From CBDAQR01 sp965199055 (GTDB taxonomy: Bacteria > Pseudomonadota > Gammaproteobacteria > Pseudomonadales > Halieaceae), in contig CBDAQR010000003.1 in NCBI GenBank assembly GCA_965199055.1, forward strand, positions 434,001 to 498,000: DNA of 64,000 bases, written 5' to 3'. Every line of letters starts with the position of its first letter. Positions within the stretch are counted from its first letter, which is position 1. The position numbers were made by a program, and so were the translations under genes. Shown in pieces: positions 33,635 through 43,050 of the stretch. The notes under the pieces were generated by a model. It did no database searches, was not told where the DNA came from, and saw only the letters and a list, made by a program, of their open reading frames with translations.

Positions 33635-35029
33635 TCACCTGAAGTGCGCCTCCATCTCCGCTACCAGATATAAAAAGGCAGCGTAAGTCGCCACGTTCTG
33701 CTGAATGTTGGCAGGGTCAATCTTATCCAGTGTGTCGTTGGGCGTGTGATGAAGATCGAAATAGTCCCAGCCGTTCTGCCGCAGACTGACCACTGGCATA
33801 CCGGCCTGACGCACAAAGAACATGTCCGGACCTCCCGAGGCTCGATTATTGCCGGGGCCAATACCCAGCGGGTGCAGAACCTCACGAATTTCAGCAGCGA
33901 TTGGAAGCTTCTCTTCTGCAAAGCGAGTCTGTAATTGATAAATTTTGCCGGCACCAAAGTCAGACTCTGTACCCACAATGTGATTGGCAATCTCGTCAGC
34001 ATGGCGATCGGCATAGGCCTTGGCGCCTATCAGTCCAACCTCTTCGGCTCCAAACAACACAATGCGAATCTTTCGACGGGGGTTGCGTGGCAGGTGATCG
34101 AGAATCAGCTTGCTCGCGCCCACAACAATGCCCACGCCGGCACCGTCGTCCACTGCACCCGTGCCGAGATCCCAGGAATCGAGGTGCGCTGCCACCAGCA
34201 CAATCTCCTCGGGTACCTCGCTACCCGGAATTTCGGCCACCACGTTACCTGACTGTGAGGGCGGCAAATTCTGCGGCGTCAGCACCATTTTCACGCGCAC
34301 TGACTCGCCCCGTCCCAGAATACGCTGCAGCTGATCAGCATCGGGTGCAGACAAGGCCGCCGCTGGCACGCTGGGCTGGCGTTCCTGTCCGGCACTCAGC
34401 ATCTGTCCGGTGTGGGCAAAACGAAAAGAGCTGGTGCCCACAGAACGAATCAACGCACCTACTGCGCCCAGGCGGTGCGCTTCGTAGGCAGCCACACGCC
34501 GCTTGGTGCCGGCAACACCATATCCGGAGCCATCCTGGGTACGCGTCATCACCTCATCGATGAATAGTATCTTGCCCTTTTGGGAATTGTTCTCCTGGCG
34601 CTTCACCTCGGCCACGGAGGCAAAGGATACGATCTCGCCTTCCACGCCATCTTCACCGGTGCTCACACTGCCGCCCAGTGCCGTCACCACCAACGGTTGT
34701 GGATACGGTGAAGTGATCTGCGCATGTTCAATGCCGCGAACCCATAGCGGCACCTCGAAGGGCTCAACCCGCACATTGCTGAAACCTAACTCGGTCAGTT
34801 TTCTAACCGCCCATTCGCGAGCCCGGGCCTCGCCTTCCGTACCCGCCAGTCGCGGGCCCACTTCAGTCGTCAAAGACTCGATAATGTCGTAACCGAGCTG
34901 ACTCTCATGCGCCAGGCGCATGAATTCAGTGGCAGTGGCCTTCATGTTGGGGGTTAACACTGGCGCGGTGTCTTCGCCGGCCACGGAGACCGACATCAGC
35001 AGCGCGATGGCAGCAATCAGGTTTCGCAT
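33635..35029 (-). CDS. Secreted M28 zinc aminopeptidase
   Basis: A 464-aa periplasmic or secreted peptidase with signal peptide MRNLIAAIALLMSVSVAG. A protease-associated domain (about 120-245) is inserted before the catalytic domain. Metal ligands are readable: H and D in A-A-H-L-D-S-W, D in A-V-D-D-G-A, E-E in F-G-A-E-E-V-G-L, D in T-E-S-D-F-G and H in D-L-H-H-T-P-N-D. It removes N-terminal residues from peptides (leucyl aminopeptidase or glutamate carboxypeptidase like). AAGGAG precedes the ATG. It lies downstream of the serine dehydratase on the same strand, consistent with amino-acid use. Confidence 0.92.
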   Translation of the reverse strand: MRNLIAAIALLMSVSVAGEDTAPVLTPNMKATATEFMRLAHESQLGYDIIESLTTEVGPRLAGTEGEARAREWAVRKLTELGFSNVRVEPFEVPLWVRGIEHAQITSPYPQPLVVTALGGSVSTGEDGVEGEIVSFASVAEVKRQENNSQKGKILFIDEVMTRTQDGSGYGVAGTKRRVAAYEAHRLGAVGALIRSVGTSSFRFAHTGQMLSAGQERQPSVPAAALSAPDADQLQRILGRGESVRVKMVLTPQNLPPSQSGNVVAEIPGSEVPEEIVLVAAHLDSWDLGTGAVDDGAGVGIVVGASKLILDHLPRNPRRKIRIVLFGAEEVGLIGAKAYADRHADEIANHIVGTESDFGAGKIYQLQTRFAEEKLPIAAEIREVLHPLGIGPGNNRASGGPDMFFVRQAGMPVVSLRQNGWDYFDLHHTPNDTLDKIDPANIQQNVATYAAFLYLVAEMEAHFR

Positions 35030-35105
35030 TAAACACTCCTTGGGAAAGCGCGCATACTAGCGCCGGGAAGCCCCATCAGCAAAGGCATTAATACCGGTTG
35101 AACAT

Positions 35106-36506
35106 TCAGCACTCGATAATACTAACGGGGACTTCCAGTACGTTCACGGCAAGACCGCCGCGGGCGGTTTCCTTGTACTTGTCCTGCATGTCCCGCCCGG
35201 TATCTTTCATGGTTTTGATGACCTGATCGAGGGAGACATAATGCTGCCCGTCGCCGCGCAGCGCCATGCGAGCCGCACTGATGGCCTTGATCGCGGCCAT
35301 CGCATTACGTTCAATACAGGGCACTTGCACCAGCCCGCCAATGGGATCACAGGTGAGACCAAGATTGTGCTCCATAGCGATTTCCGCCGCGTTCTCGACC
35401 TGCAAGGGCGTGCCGCCCAGGGCATCTGCCAGCGCTCCGGCGGCCATGGAACAGGCTGAACCGACCTCTCCCTGGCAACCGACCTCGGCACCGCTGATAG
35501 ACGCGTTGATTTTGTAGAGAATACCGATGGCACCGGCGGTCAGCAGGAAGCGACAAATGTCCTCTTCCCCTGCGCCGCTACAAAACTCCAGGTAGTACTT
35601 TAGCACGGCAGGAATAATTCCGGCGGCGCCATTGGTTGGCGCTGTGACCAACCGGCCACCGGCGGCATTTTCCTCATTGACTGCCAGCGCATAGAGCGTG
35701 ACCCAGTCGAGAGTATTCAGTGACTCATCCGGCAGCTGTCCCGCCTGGCTCTTCAATTGGCGATGCAACTGTGCCGCGCGCCGTTTTACTTTTAAACCAC
35801 CGGGCATAATGCCTTCGGTCTGACAGCCACGCTCAATGCAGCCCGCCATTACCTGCCACAGCTCGAGGAGCCCAGCGCGAATCTCCTGCTCACTGCGCCA
35901 GGCTTTCTCATTCTCCAGCATCAGAGCACTGATCGAGAGACCGGACTCGTCGCAGCGCTGCAACAACTCTTCGCCTGTCGTGAAAGGGTGCGCCAGCACA
36001 GCCGGATCTTCGACCAACACATCACCTTCGGCAACACTTTCATCAACAATGAAGCCACCGCCCACTGAGTAGAACACCTCGCAGGCGAGCCGTTCGCCGT
36101 TCTCGTCAAATGCGGAAAAGCGCATACCATTGGCGTGATAGGGCAACGCCTCATGGCGATGCATCACCAGGTCATCACGATAGCTAAACGCGATTGCACT
36201 GCCGCCCAACAATACCAACTCACCGGATTCACGCACTGCGGCGACGCGTTCTGCTATCGAATCTACATCAACCCGCTCTGGCGACTCGCCCATAAGACCC
36301 AGGATGACTGCCTTGGGAGATCCATGCCCGGCGCCCGTAGCGCCAAGAGACCCATACAGTTCTGCACTGACGCGTGAAACACGCGGCAGCGCTAAGGACT
36401 CTTGCAAGAAGCCAGCGAACTGCAGCGCGGCCTTCATCGGGCCCACCGTATGAGAACTGGACGGACCAATGCCGATCTTGAACAGATCAAAAACACTGAT
36501 GGACAT
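35106..36506 (-). CDS. sdaA: L-serine dehydratase (L-serine ammonia-lyase)
   Basis: A 466-aa single-chain L-serine dehydratase that converts L-serine to pyruvate and ammonia with a [4Fe-4S] cluster. The S-S-S-H-T-V-G-P-M motif is near the N-terminus; cluster cysteines lie in V-G-C-Q-G-E, L-T-C-D-P-I-G-G and V-P-C-I-E-R-N. The chain ends in I-I-E-C, and in characterised family members the terminal cysteine enters the active site as an extra iron ligand. Strong AGGAG before the ATG. Divergent from the acyl-CoA dehydrogenase gene 62 nt away. Confidence 0.95.
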   Translation of the reverse strand: MSISVFDLFKIGIGPSSSHTVGPMKAALQFAGFLQESLALPRVSRVSAELYGSLGATGAGHGSPKAVILGLMGESPERVDVDSIAERVAAVRESGELVLLGGSAIAFSYRDDLVMHRHEALPYHANGMRFSAFDENGERLACEVFYSVGGGFIVDESVAEGDVLVEDPAVLAHPFTTGEELLQRCDESGLSISALMLENEKAWRSEQEIRAGLLELWQVMAGCIERGCQTEGIMPGGLKVKRRAAQLHRQLKSQAGQLPDESLNTLDWVTLYALAVNEENAAGGRLVTAPTNGAAGIIPAVLKYYLEFCSGAGEEDICRFLLTAGAIGILYKINASISGAEVGCQGEVGSACSMAAGALADALGGTPLQVENAAEIAMEHNLGLTCDPIGGLVQVPCIERNAMAAIKAISAARMALRGDGQHYVSLDQVIKTMKDTGRDMQDKYKETARGGLAVNVLEVPVSIIEC

Positions 36507-36568
36507 GTGGGGCTCCTGCCTGGAAGGGGCTATTATGGCAGAAAACCAATAATCAGAAGGAACTACCG

Positions 36569-37795
36569 ATGGCCATTGATTTCTCTTTCGAACCCGAAGT
36601 GGAAGAAGTCCGACTTAAGATTCGCGACTTCATTCAGAACACGGTCGGGCCGCGCATGGAAGTGGCGGAGGCAGCCGGTGGCGGCCGCGATGAGATGATA
36701 AAGGCGATCGCAGAACTGCGCCCGAAGGCCTATGAGGCAGGTTATTGGCTGCCGCACATGCCCGAAGAATGGGGCGGTATGGGCCTGGGGCCGACCGCCC
36801 TCGCAGCCGTCAGTGCCGAGGCGGCCAAGGTGTCGATCGGCCCCTATATTCTTAATTGCCAGGCACCCGACGAAGGCAACATGCATACCCTGCTCCACTT
36901 CGGTACGGAGTCGCAGAAAGAGAAATACCTGCGACCGCTCTGTGAAGGCAAATCGCGCAGCTGCTTTTCAATGACCGAGCCCGAGGTGGCCGGGTCCGAT
37001 CCGACACTGATTAAGACCAAAGCCGAATGGGATGGCGACAATTGGGTGATTAACGGGCACAAGTGGTTTACCTCCGGTGCGAGGGGCGCCAAGTTCGCCA
37101 TCGTTATTGCCTGCACCGATCCGGATGCTGACATTCCCCAGGCCCGCAATACAGCTTTTATCGTCGACACCGACACGGACGGCTTTAACCTGGTGCGCGA
37201 CGTGGAAACCATGGCGGGCGGTCACAATCATTGGGAGATCAAGTACGAGAATGTGACAGTGCCGGACTCCGCCATACTTGGCGAGCGCGGCGGCGGCCAC
37301 AAACTGGGCCAGGTGCGCTTGGGCCCCGCTCGACTCGCCCACTGCATGCGCTGGATTGGCCAAATTGAGATGGCATTGGAAATGTTGATCGAACGCGCCC
37401 AGCAGCGCTTCGCGCACGGCACCTATCTCTCAGAGAAACAAGGCATTCAGTGGATGATGTCTGACAGTGCCCGAGAACTCTACGCGGCAAAACTAATGGT
37501 CTTACACAGCGCCTATAAGATTGAACACGGCCTGGATTTCAAGCAGGAAGTCTCGATGGCTAAACACCACGTTGCCAACACCCTGTGGCGGGTTGTCGAC
37601 CGCGCCATGCAGGTACACGGTGCATTAGGCTATTCCACCGACACACCGCTGGCAGGCATGCTACAGCAGGCGCGTTGGTCGCGCTTCGCCGACGGCGCCG
37701 ACGAAGTACACCAAATGCGTACCGCCGAACTACTGATGAAAGCGTATAACGAAGACGGTTCCATTAACGCGGGCGTAGGTGGACTACCCATCTAG
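36569..37795 (+). CDS. Acyl-CoA dehydrogenase (ACAD10/11-like)
   Basis: A 408-aa FAD enzyme that oxidises an acyl-CoA to its 2,3-enoyl-CoA. S-F-S-M-T-E-P-E-V-A-G-S-D-P and W-V-I-N-G-H-K-W-F-T-S-G-A are the FAD and substrate strands; Q-V-H-G-A-L-G-Y-S and the late F-A-D-G-A-D-E-V-H-Q-M-R resemble the ACAD10/11 branch. AGAAGGA precedes the ATG. It is followed 41 nt later by deoC and then ALDH16 on the same strand. No electron-transfer flavoprotein gene is in the window. Confidence 0.92.
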   Translation: MAIDFSFEPEVEEVRLKIRDFIQNTVGPRMEVAEAAGGGRDEMIKAIAELRPKAYEAGYWLPHMPEEWGGMGLGPTALAAVSAEAAKVSIGPYILNCQAPDEGNMHTLLHFGTESQKEKYLRPLCEGKSRSCFSMTEPEVAGSDPTLIKTKAEWDGDNWVINGHKWFTSGARGAKFAIVIACTDPDADIPQARNTAFIVDTDTDGFNLVRDVETMAGGHNHWEIKYENVTVPDSAILGERGGGHKLGQVRLGPARLAHCMRWIGQIEMALEMLIERAQQRFAHGTYLSEKQGIQWMMSDSARELYAAKLMVLHSAYKIEHGLDFKQEVSMAKHHVANTLWRVVDRAMQVHGALGYSTDTPLAGMLQQARWSRFADGADEVHQMRTAELLMKAYNEDGSINAGVGGLPI

Positions 37796-37836
37796 AGCAG
37801 GTAGACTTCCGCACCCCACAAACTAGACTGTTTTCT

Positions 37837-38823
37837 ATGGCAGACAAAGCACAGCTACGCAGTGTCGCGGGCCTTGAGCATCGCAATCCCGGCACGCCCC
37901 TCAATCTCGACTGGATAGATGGACTCAGGGTGAACCTGAGTGCGGTGGAACGTCGCGTGGGCAGTCTCGGTGGCCGGCGCAGCGTCAAGAAAGACTGGCA
38001 GGCGGCCTGGTTGCTGCGGGCCGTCAGCCTCATCGATTTGACCACGCTGGCTGGTGACGACACAGCCGGGCGCGTAAAACGTTTGTGCGCAAAAGCAAAA
38101 AACCCCGTCAACCGAGAAACCCTGGAGGCTTTAGGCGTTGGCGACCTCGCGCTGACCACCGGGGCTGTCTGTGTTTATCACGACATGCTGCAACATGCCG
38201 CCCCCTTGTTGAGAGACAGCGGCGTAGAGTTGGCTGCAGTCTCCACCGGCTTTCCGGCGGGATTATCGCCCCTGGATACGCGGCTGGCAGAAATTCGCGC
38301 ATCGGTCGCGGCAGGCGCGACGGAAATCGACATCGTGATTTCGCGCCGTCATGTGCTGCAGGGCAATTGGCAGGCACTCTATGACGAAGTGAAAGCCATG
38401 CGCGAGGCCTGCGGACCCGCGCACATGAAATCCATTCTAGCCACGGGCGAACTCGGCACACTGCGCAATGTCGCACGGGCATCCATGGTCTGCATGATGG
38501 CCGGTTCAGATTTCATCAAAACCTCCACCGGCAAGGAACGGATCAACGCGACGCTCGGCGTGTCACTGGTGATGGTGCGGATGATTCGCGACTATCAGGA
38601 AAACACCGGGGAAAAAGTCGGCTTCAAACCTGCCGGCGGCATTAGCGCCGCCAAAGATGCGCTGCAGTACATGGTGTTGATGAAAGAGGAGCTGGGTAAC
38701 GAATGGCTAGAACCACAGCTGTTTCGTTTCGGCGCGTCCAGCCTGCTCGGGGATATCGAGCGTCAGCTGGAGCACTGTGCCAGCGGACGTTATTCCGCCA
38801 GCTTCCGCCACCCAATCGTCTGA
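37837..38823 (+). CDS. deoC: Deoxyribose-phosphate aldolase
   Basis: A 328-aa DERA of the long, eukaryote-like type, which splits 2-deoxyribose 5-phosphate into glyceraldehyde 3-phosphate and acetaldehyde. The Schiff-base lysine is K228 in S-D-F-I-K-T-S-T-G-K, and E-I-D-I-V-I-S-R and K-P-A-G-G-I-S-A are the other barrel strands. No good ribosome site precedes the ATG. The next gene, 27 nt on, encodes an aldehyde dehydrogenase that may oxidise the acetaldehyde; a deoC-ALDH pairing is a familiar arrangement. Confidence 0.95.
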   Translation: MADKAQLRSVAGLEHRNPGTPLNLDWIDGLRVNLSAVERRVGSLGGRRSVKKDWQAAWLLRAVSLIDLTTLAGDDTAGRVKRLCAKAKNPVNRETLEALGVGDLALTTGAVCVYHDMLQHAAPLLRDSGVELAAVSTGFPAGLSPLDTRLAEIRASVAAGATEIDIVISRRHVLQGNWQALYDEVKAMREACGPAHMKSILATGELGTLRNVARASMVCMMAGSDFIKTSTGKERINATLGVSLVMVRMIRDYQENTGEKVGFKPAGGISAAKDALQYMVLMKEELGNEWLEPQLFRFGASSLLGDIERQLEHCASGRYSASFRHPIV

Positions 38824-38850
38824 GCCAAACTGAGGCGTAGAAGGAACCGC

Positions 38851-41229
38851 ATGTCCGTTAAAGAGAAACTGGAATCGATTGACTATGGCCCCGCACCCGA
38901 AAGCGATGCGGAAGCGCGCGAATGGCTGGCATCTCATCAATCCAGCTTTGGCCACTTCATCAATGGCGAGCTGGAGCCGTCCGCCGCGGAGCAATTTGAT
39001 AGCCGCAACCCCGCCGATGGCGAGTTTCTGGCGTCGTTGTCACAGGGGGATGAGGTCACCGTCAATCGCGCCGTCGCTGCCGCGCAGGCCGCCCACACCG
39101 GCTGGGTAAAACTCGGCGGCCATGGGCGCGCGCGATATCTATACGCGCTGGCGCGATTGGTACAAAAGCACGCGCGCCTGTTTGCCGTGCTGGAAACGCT
39201 GGATAACGGTAAACCCATCCGCGAGAGTCGCGATGCCGATATTCCACTGGTAGCGCGTCATTTCTACCACCACGCTGGCTGGGCCCAACTACTCGACAGC
39301 GAATTTCCTGATCATGAACCATTGGGCGTTGTGGGCCAGGTTATTCCCTGGAATTTCCCTTTGCTCATGCTGGCCTGGAAGATCGCACCCGCGCTGGCGG
39401 CGGGTAATACGGTGGTATTGAAACCTGCTGAGTACACCAGCCTCACAGCCCTGCTGTTCGCGGAAATCTGCCAACAGGCAGGATTGCCCGCTGGCGTCGT
39501 TAACATTATCACCGGCGACGGTCGCACCGGGGCCTTACTGGTCGAACACCCCGCTATACAAAAGGTCGCGTTCACCGGCTCGACAGAGGTGGGAAGACGT
39601 ATCCGCGAAAGCATCGCAGGCAGCGGCAAAAAGCTTTCGCTGGAACTGGGAGGCAAGTCGCCTTTTATCGTCTTTGATGACGCCGACCTGGACGCGGCGG
39701 TAGAAGGCGTGGTCGATGCGATCTGGTTCAATCAGGGCGAGGTCTGCTGCGCCGGCTCTCGCCTACTGGTGCAGGAAAACATCGCGGAGAGTTTCCATGC
39801 GAAGGTGAAGGCGCGCATGGCGAAGCTGCGTGTTGGTGACCCGCTGGATAAGGCCATTGATATCGGCGCTGTGGCCGATCCGGTGCAGCTGCAGCAGATT
39901 CGTGATCGCGTCAATCAGGGTGTCGCCGAAGGTGCCGAACTGTTTCAGCCCGATTGCATGGTGGGCGATACGGAAAAGGGCTGCTTCTATCCCCCAACAC
40001 TACTGCTGAATGTAGAGAGCTCGTTCCAGGTCGCCCAGGAGGAGATCTTTGGCCCCGTCCTTGTAAGCATGAGCTTTCGCACACCCGGCGAAGCTGTGAG
40101 CCTGGCCAACAATACCCGCTATGGTCTGGCCGCCAGCATCTGGACCGAGAACATCAACCTGGGCCTGGACCTCGCCCCGCGCATTAAGGCGGGCGTGGTA
40201 TGGATCAACTGCACCAACCAGTTCGACGCGGCCTGCGGATTTGGCGGCGTGCGCGAATCGGGCTTTGGTCGCGAGGGTGGCCGCGGCGGCATGCTCGAGT
40301 ATCTCAAGCCACGTTACTGCAGCAAGCTTCAGATGAGCGAACCGACGGCTCCGCTACAGCAAAGCCAGGACGCCGCGGGCGACTTTATCGATCGCACCGC
40401 AAAATTCTATGTTGGCGGCAAACAGGCGCGTCCGGATTCCGGCTATAGCCGCAGCGTCATCGGAACCAACGGCGAATTGCTCGGCACCGTGGGTGAAGGC
40501 AATCGCAAAGACATCCGCAATGCGGTCGAAGCCGCAGCGAAGGCTGAGAGCTGGTCAAAACTAGCAGGGCATTCCCGCGCACAGATCCTCTACTATCTCA
40601 CCGAAAACCTGGAAGCGCGTCGCAAGGAATTCATGCAGCGACTGCAACGGCAAACGGGCCAGAGTCGCGCACGTGCGAAACGAGAATTTGAAACCAGCCT
40701 CAGTCGGCTGTTCACCTACGCTGCCTGGGCGGATAAGTTCGACGGCGCGACCCATACCATTCCGCTACGCAGCGTGGCGATGTCGGTGCATGAGCCCAAA
40801 GGCGTGGTAGGCATTGTTTGCCCGGACGAGTTCCCCCTTCTGGGCTTTATCTCTCTGGTTGCACCGGCCATAGCCATGGGTAACCGCGTGGTTGCAGTAC
40901 CCAGCGCCACACACCCGTTGTCAGCGACAGACCTGTACCAGGTGCTGGAGACCTCAGACATTCCCGCTGGCGCAGTCAACATCGTCTGCGGTAACCCCGA
41001 CACTCTCGCTGCAACACTCGCAGAACACTATAACGTCGATGCCGTCTGGTACCACGGTTCACCCACGGGCTGCGCAGCGGTTGAGAAAGCCGCGGCCGCC
41101 AATCTCAAATGCACATGGGTAAACCATGGCAAGCGCTACGACTTCCTGGACAACAGTCAGGGGGAAGGCCGCGAGTACCTGCAGCAGGCGACCGAAATCA
41201 AAACCATCTGGGCGCCCTACGGGGAGTAA
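38851..41229 (+). CDS. ALDH16-family aldehyde dehydrogenase with second pseudo-domain
   Basis: A 792-aa protein of two aldehyde dehydrogenase domains. The first (about residues 30-500) is complete, with E265 in L-E-L-G-G-K-S and the nucleophile C299 in Q-G-E-V-C-C-A-G. The second (about 510-792) is shorter and lacks both the catalytic cysteine and the nucleophile loop. This is the build of the ALDH16 family, in which the second domain contributes to dimer structure and substrate handling. It should oxidise an aldehyde to the acid with NAD+. AGAAGGA precedes the ATG, and the deoC neighbour makes acetaldehyde a possible substrate. Confidence 0.92.
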   Translation: MSVKEKLESIDYGPAPESDAEAREWLASHQSSFGHFINGELEPSAAEQFDSRNPADGEFLASLSQGDEVTVNRAVAAAQAAHTGWVKLGGHGRARYLYALARLVQKHARLFAVLETLDNGKPIRESRDADIPLVARHFYHHAGWAQLLDSEFPDHEPLGVVGQVIPWNFPLLMLAWKIAPALAAGNTVVLKPAEYTSLTALLFAEICQQAGLPAGVVNIITGDGRTGALLVEHPAIQKVAFTGSTEVGRRIRESIAGSGKKLSLELGGKSPFIVFDDADLDAAVEGVVDAIWFNQGEVCCAGSRLLVQENIAESFHAKVKARMAKLRVGDPLDKAIDIGAVADPVQLQQIRDRVNQGVAEGAELFQPDCMVGDTEKGCFYPPTLLLNVESSFQVAQEEIFGPVLVSMSFRTPGEAVSLANNTRYGLAASIWTENINLGLDLAPRIKAGVVWINCTNQFDAACGFGGVRESGFGREGGRGGMLEYLKPRYCSKLQMSEPTAPLQQSQDAAGDFIDRTAKFYVGGKQARPDSGYSRSVIGTNGELLGTVGEGNRKDIRNAVEAAAKAESWSKLAGHSRAQILYYLTENLEARRKEFMQRLQRQTGQSRARAKREFETSLSRLFTYAAWADKFDGATHTIPLRSVAMSVHEPKGVVGIVCPDEFPLLGFISLVAPAIAMGNRVVAVPSATHPLSATDLYQVLETSDIPAGAVNIVCGNPDTLAATLAEHYNVDAVWYHGSPTGCAAVEKAAAANLKCTWVNHGKRYDFLDNSQGEGREYLQQATEIKTIWAPYGE

Positions 41230-41260
41230 TGACGCCCATCAACGCCTGCGCGCCTGACGT

Positions 41261-41878
41261 TTAGACATCAACGGCATAGGCCTTGAGAAAACTGTCGCAA
41301 CAGGAATTGATATAAGCATCGTTTGAAAATGGGTAGGCGGAATCCGGGGCGTTGAGTAGCACCCTATCCACCGGGTAACCACGCAATCCGAACAGGAGCT
41401 GCACCGCCGCCATCTCGGGTTCTGGCACACTCAGTTCTCCGCGCGCATTGGCCTCACTCAGGTAGGCGGCCATGGCGTCAGAGACCAGCTTGGGCCCGGC
41501 CTCGTAAAACGCTTCACCGACTTCCGGGTGCCGATGGCCCTCATTCAGGCACAGTCGATACATGCGCAGTGCACCCTCGGCGGTGAGCAAAGCAATAAAG
41601 CGTTCGGCGAACATGGGAATAAAGGCTTCAGGCGTCAGCGAGAAGTCGAGGCTCTCCATGGTCAGCATCCCCTCCTCGCAGCGGTGCTTCACCGCCTGGC
41701 GCAGCACATCTGCCTTGTCAGCAAAGTGGCTGTAAATCGTCTGCTTGGACACTTCGGCGGCTACCGCCACCTGCTCGAGACTGGTGTTGGAGTAGCCCTG
41801 GGTGGTAAACAGGTCCGCCGCCGCCCGCAGAATCTGTACCCGTTTCTGATCTGATTTAGGCCGACCCCGCGTAGCCAT
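41261..41878 (-). CDS. TetR-family repressor of RND pump
   Basis: A 205-aa TetR/AcrR-type regulator. The N-terminal HTH (about residues 10-60) reads F-T-T-Q-G-Y-S-N-T-S-L-E-Q-V-A-V-A-A-E-V-S-K-Q with T-I-Y-S-H-F-A-D-K after it. The C-terminal ligand domain is all helical. It is divergent from the pump adaptor gene with two palindromic sites between them, the standard layout for a local repressor released by a pump substrate. The inducer is unknown. Confidence 0.93.
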   Translation of the reverse strand: MATRGRPKSDQKRVQILRAAADLFTTQGYSNTSLEQVAVAAEVSKQTIYSHFADKADVLRQAVKHRCEEGMLTMESLDFSLTPEAFIPMFAERFIALLTAEGALRMYRLCLNEGHRHPEVGEAFYEAGPKLVSDAMAAYLSEANARGELSVPEPEMAAVQLLFGLRGYPVDRVLLNAPDSAYPFSNDAYINSCCDSFLKAYAVDV

Positions 41879-41888
41879 AGATGAACTC

Positions 41889-41917
41889 TTGAATTAATAG
41901 ACTGATAGGTCTAGTAT
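41889..41917 (+). promoter_or_regulatory. Promoter of RND efflux operon
   Basis: TTGAAT (41889-41894), 17-nt spacer, TAGTAT (41912-41917). The first operator overlaps the spacer and -10 box, so TetR binding would block RNA polymerase. It lies 45 nt before the adaptor ATG. Confidence 0.55.
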
Positions 41918-41946
41918 ATCGATCTATTACTAGACTGATCAGTCTA
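41898..41946. promoter_or_regulatory. Two TetR operator sites
   Basis: TAGACTGATCAGTCTA at 41931-41946 is a perfect 16-bp palindrome. TAGACTGATAGGTCTA at 41898-41913 is an imperfect copy. Their centres are 33 bp apart, close to three helical turns, in the 83-bp gap between the TetR gene and the pump operon. Confidence 0.75.
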
Positions 41947-41961
41947 TTTATTGGTGAGATT

Positions 41962-43050
41962 ATGCAATCTTTGAAAAGCATGGGGTTGGCCTTAAGCGCC
42001 ATCGCCATTCTCGGCTGCAGCGCAAAAAGCGAAGAGAATCAATCGGTTATCTATCAGTCGGTGGGTGCAACCCAGGTCCAGGAATTTACCGAATTCGGCG
42101 TCAATCGCAGTTTTACCGGTGTTGTAGTACCCGCTCGCAGCGCGGATATCGCCTTCGAATTTGGCGGCACAGTACAAACCGTACTGGTGAACGAAGGTGA
42201 TCGCGTTGAGGAAGGTGAATTGCTGGCAAAACTCGACAGCGCCTTGCTCGATATCGAGCGCCGGCAACTGCAGGCCCAGTTGAAAGAGGCCGAGGCCAAT
42301 CTGCGCCTGGCAAAATCGAACCTGTCACGCCACAGCTCCCTAGAATCGGACGGTTTCGCCTCTCAGCAAAGGCGCGACGAACTCGAAGCGGGTCGCGATG
42401 CGATTCAAGCGAAAATCCAGAGCCTGCATGCATCACTGGATGGCAATATGGTTCGTCAGCAAAAGTCCCATCTGTACTCTCCCTTCTCTGGCATCGTCGG
42501 TGAACGCTATCTTGAAGACGGCAGCAGTGCCGTACCGGGTCGCCCGGTATTGCGTCTGCTGGAATCCGCTCAGCAGGAAGCGCATATTGGTGTGCCGCGA
42601 CAACTGGCAAGTGAACTAGACGTTGGCCAAATGGTGACCGTGATCGTTGCCAATGAGACGGTCGACGGCCAAGTGCTCGCAGTCGGTGGTGAACTCAAAG
42701 CCCGCTCCCACACGGCAACGGTTCGCGTGGCACTCCCCGAAACTCGTGCGCTCGCTGGCAGCCTGGTGCAACTGCAGGTTCAGGACAGTATCGCCGGACG
42801 AGGCTTTGCCATTCCACAGTCTGCGCTCACCGCCAGCATGCGGGGCCTGTGGCGGGTCTATGTGCTGAAACCTGTCGATGGCGACCTGTACCGTGTGGAA
42901 GCGCGCGATCTCCAGTTACGCTATAGCGGCGACAAAGAAGCCTATGTCGAAGGTGGGCTCAGCGACGGTGAATTGATCGTCAGCAAGGGCGTGCACAAAA
43001 TCGTACCCGGCCAACTGGTGCGCATTGCCGCAGGCGCTAGCACGGTATGA
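41962..43050 (+). CDS. RND efflux periplasmic adaptor (membrane fusion protein)
   Basis: A 362-aa HlyD/AcrA-type adaptor. The N-terminus ends in A-I-L-G-C-S, a plausible lipobox, so it is probably an inner-membrane-anchored lipoprotein. A lipoyl half-motif (F-G-G-T-V-Q-T-V-L-V-N-E-G-D-R-V) precedes a helical hairpin (about residues 90-160) and a beta-barrel part. It links the RND pump to an outer-membrane channel. The stop overlaps the pump start as ATGA (43047-43050). Confidence 0.92.
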   Translation: MQSLKSMGLALSAIAILGCSAKSEENQSVIYQSVGATQVQEFTEFGVNRSFTGVVVPARSADIAFEFGGTVQTVLVNEGDRVEEGELLAKLDSALLDIERRQLQAQLKEAEANLRLAKSNLSRHSSLESDGFASQQRRDELEAGRDAIQAKIQSLHASLDGNMVRQQKSHLYSPFSGIVGERYLEDGSSAVPGRPVLRLLESAQQEAHIGVPRQLASELDVGQMVTVIVANETVDGQVLAVGGELKARSHTATVRVALPETRALAGSLVQLQVQDSIAGRGFAIPQSALTASMRGLWRVYVLKPVDGDLYRVEARDLQLRYSGDKEAYVEGGLSDGELIVSKGVHKIVPGQLVRIAAGASTV

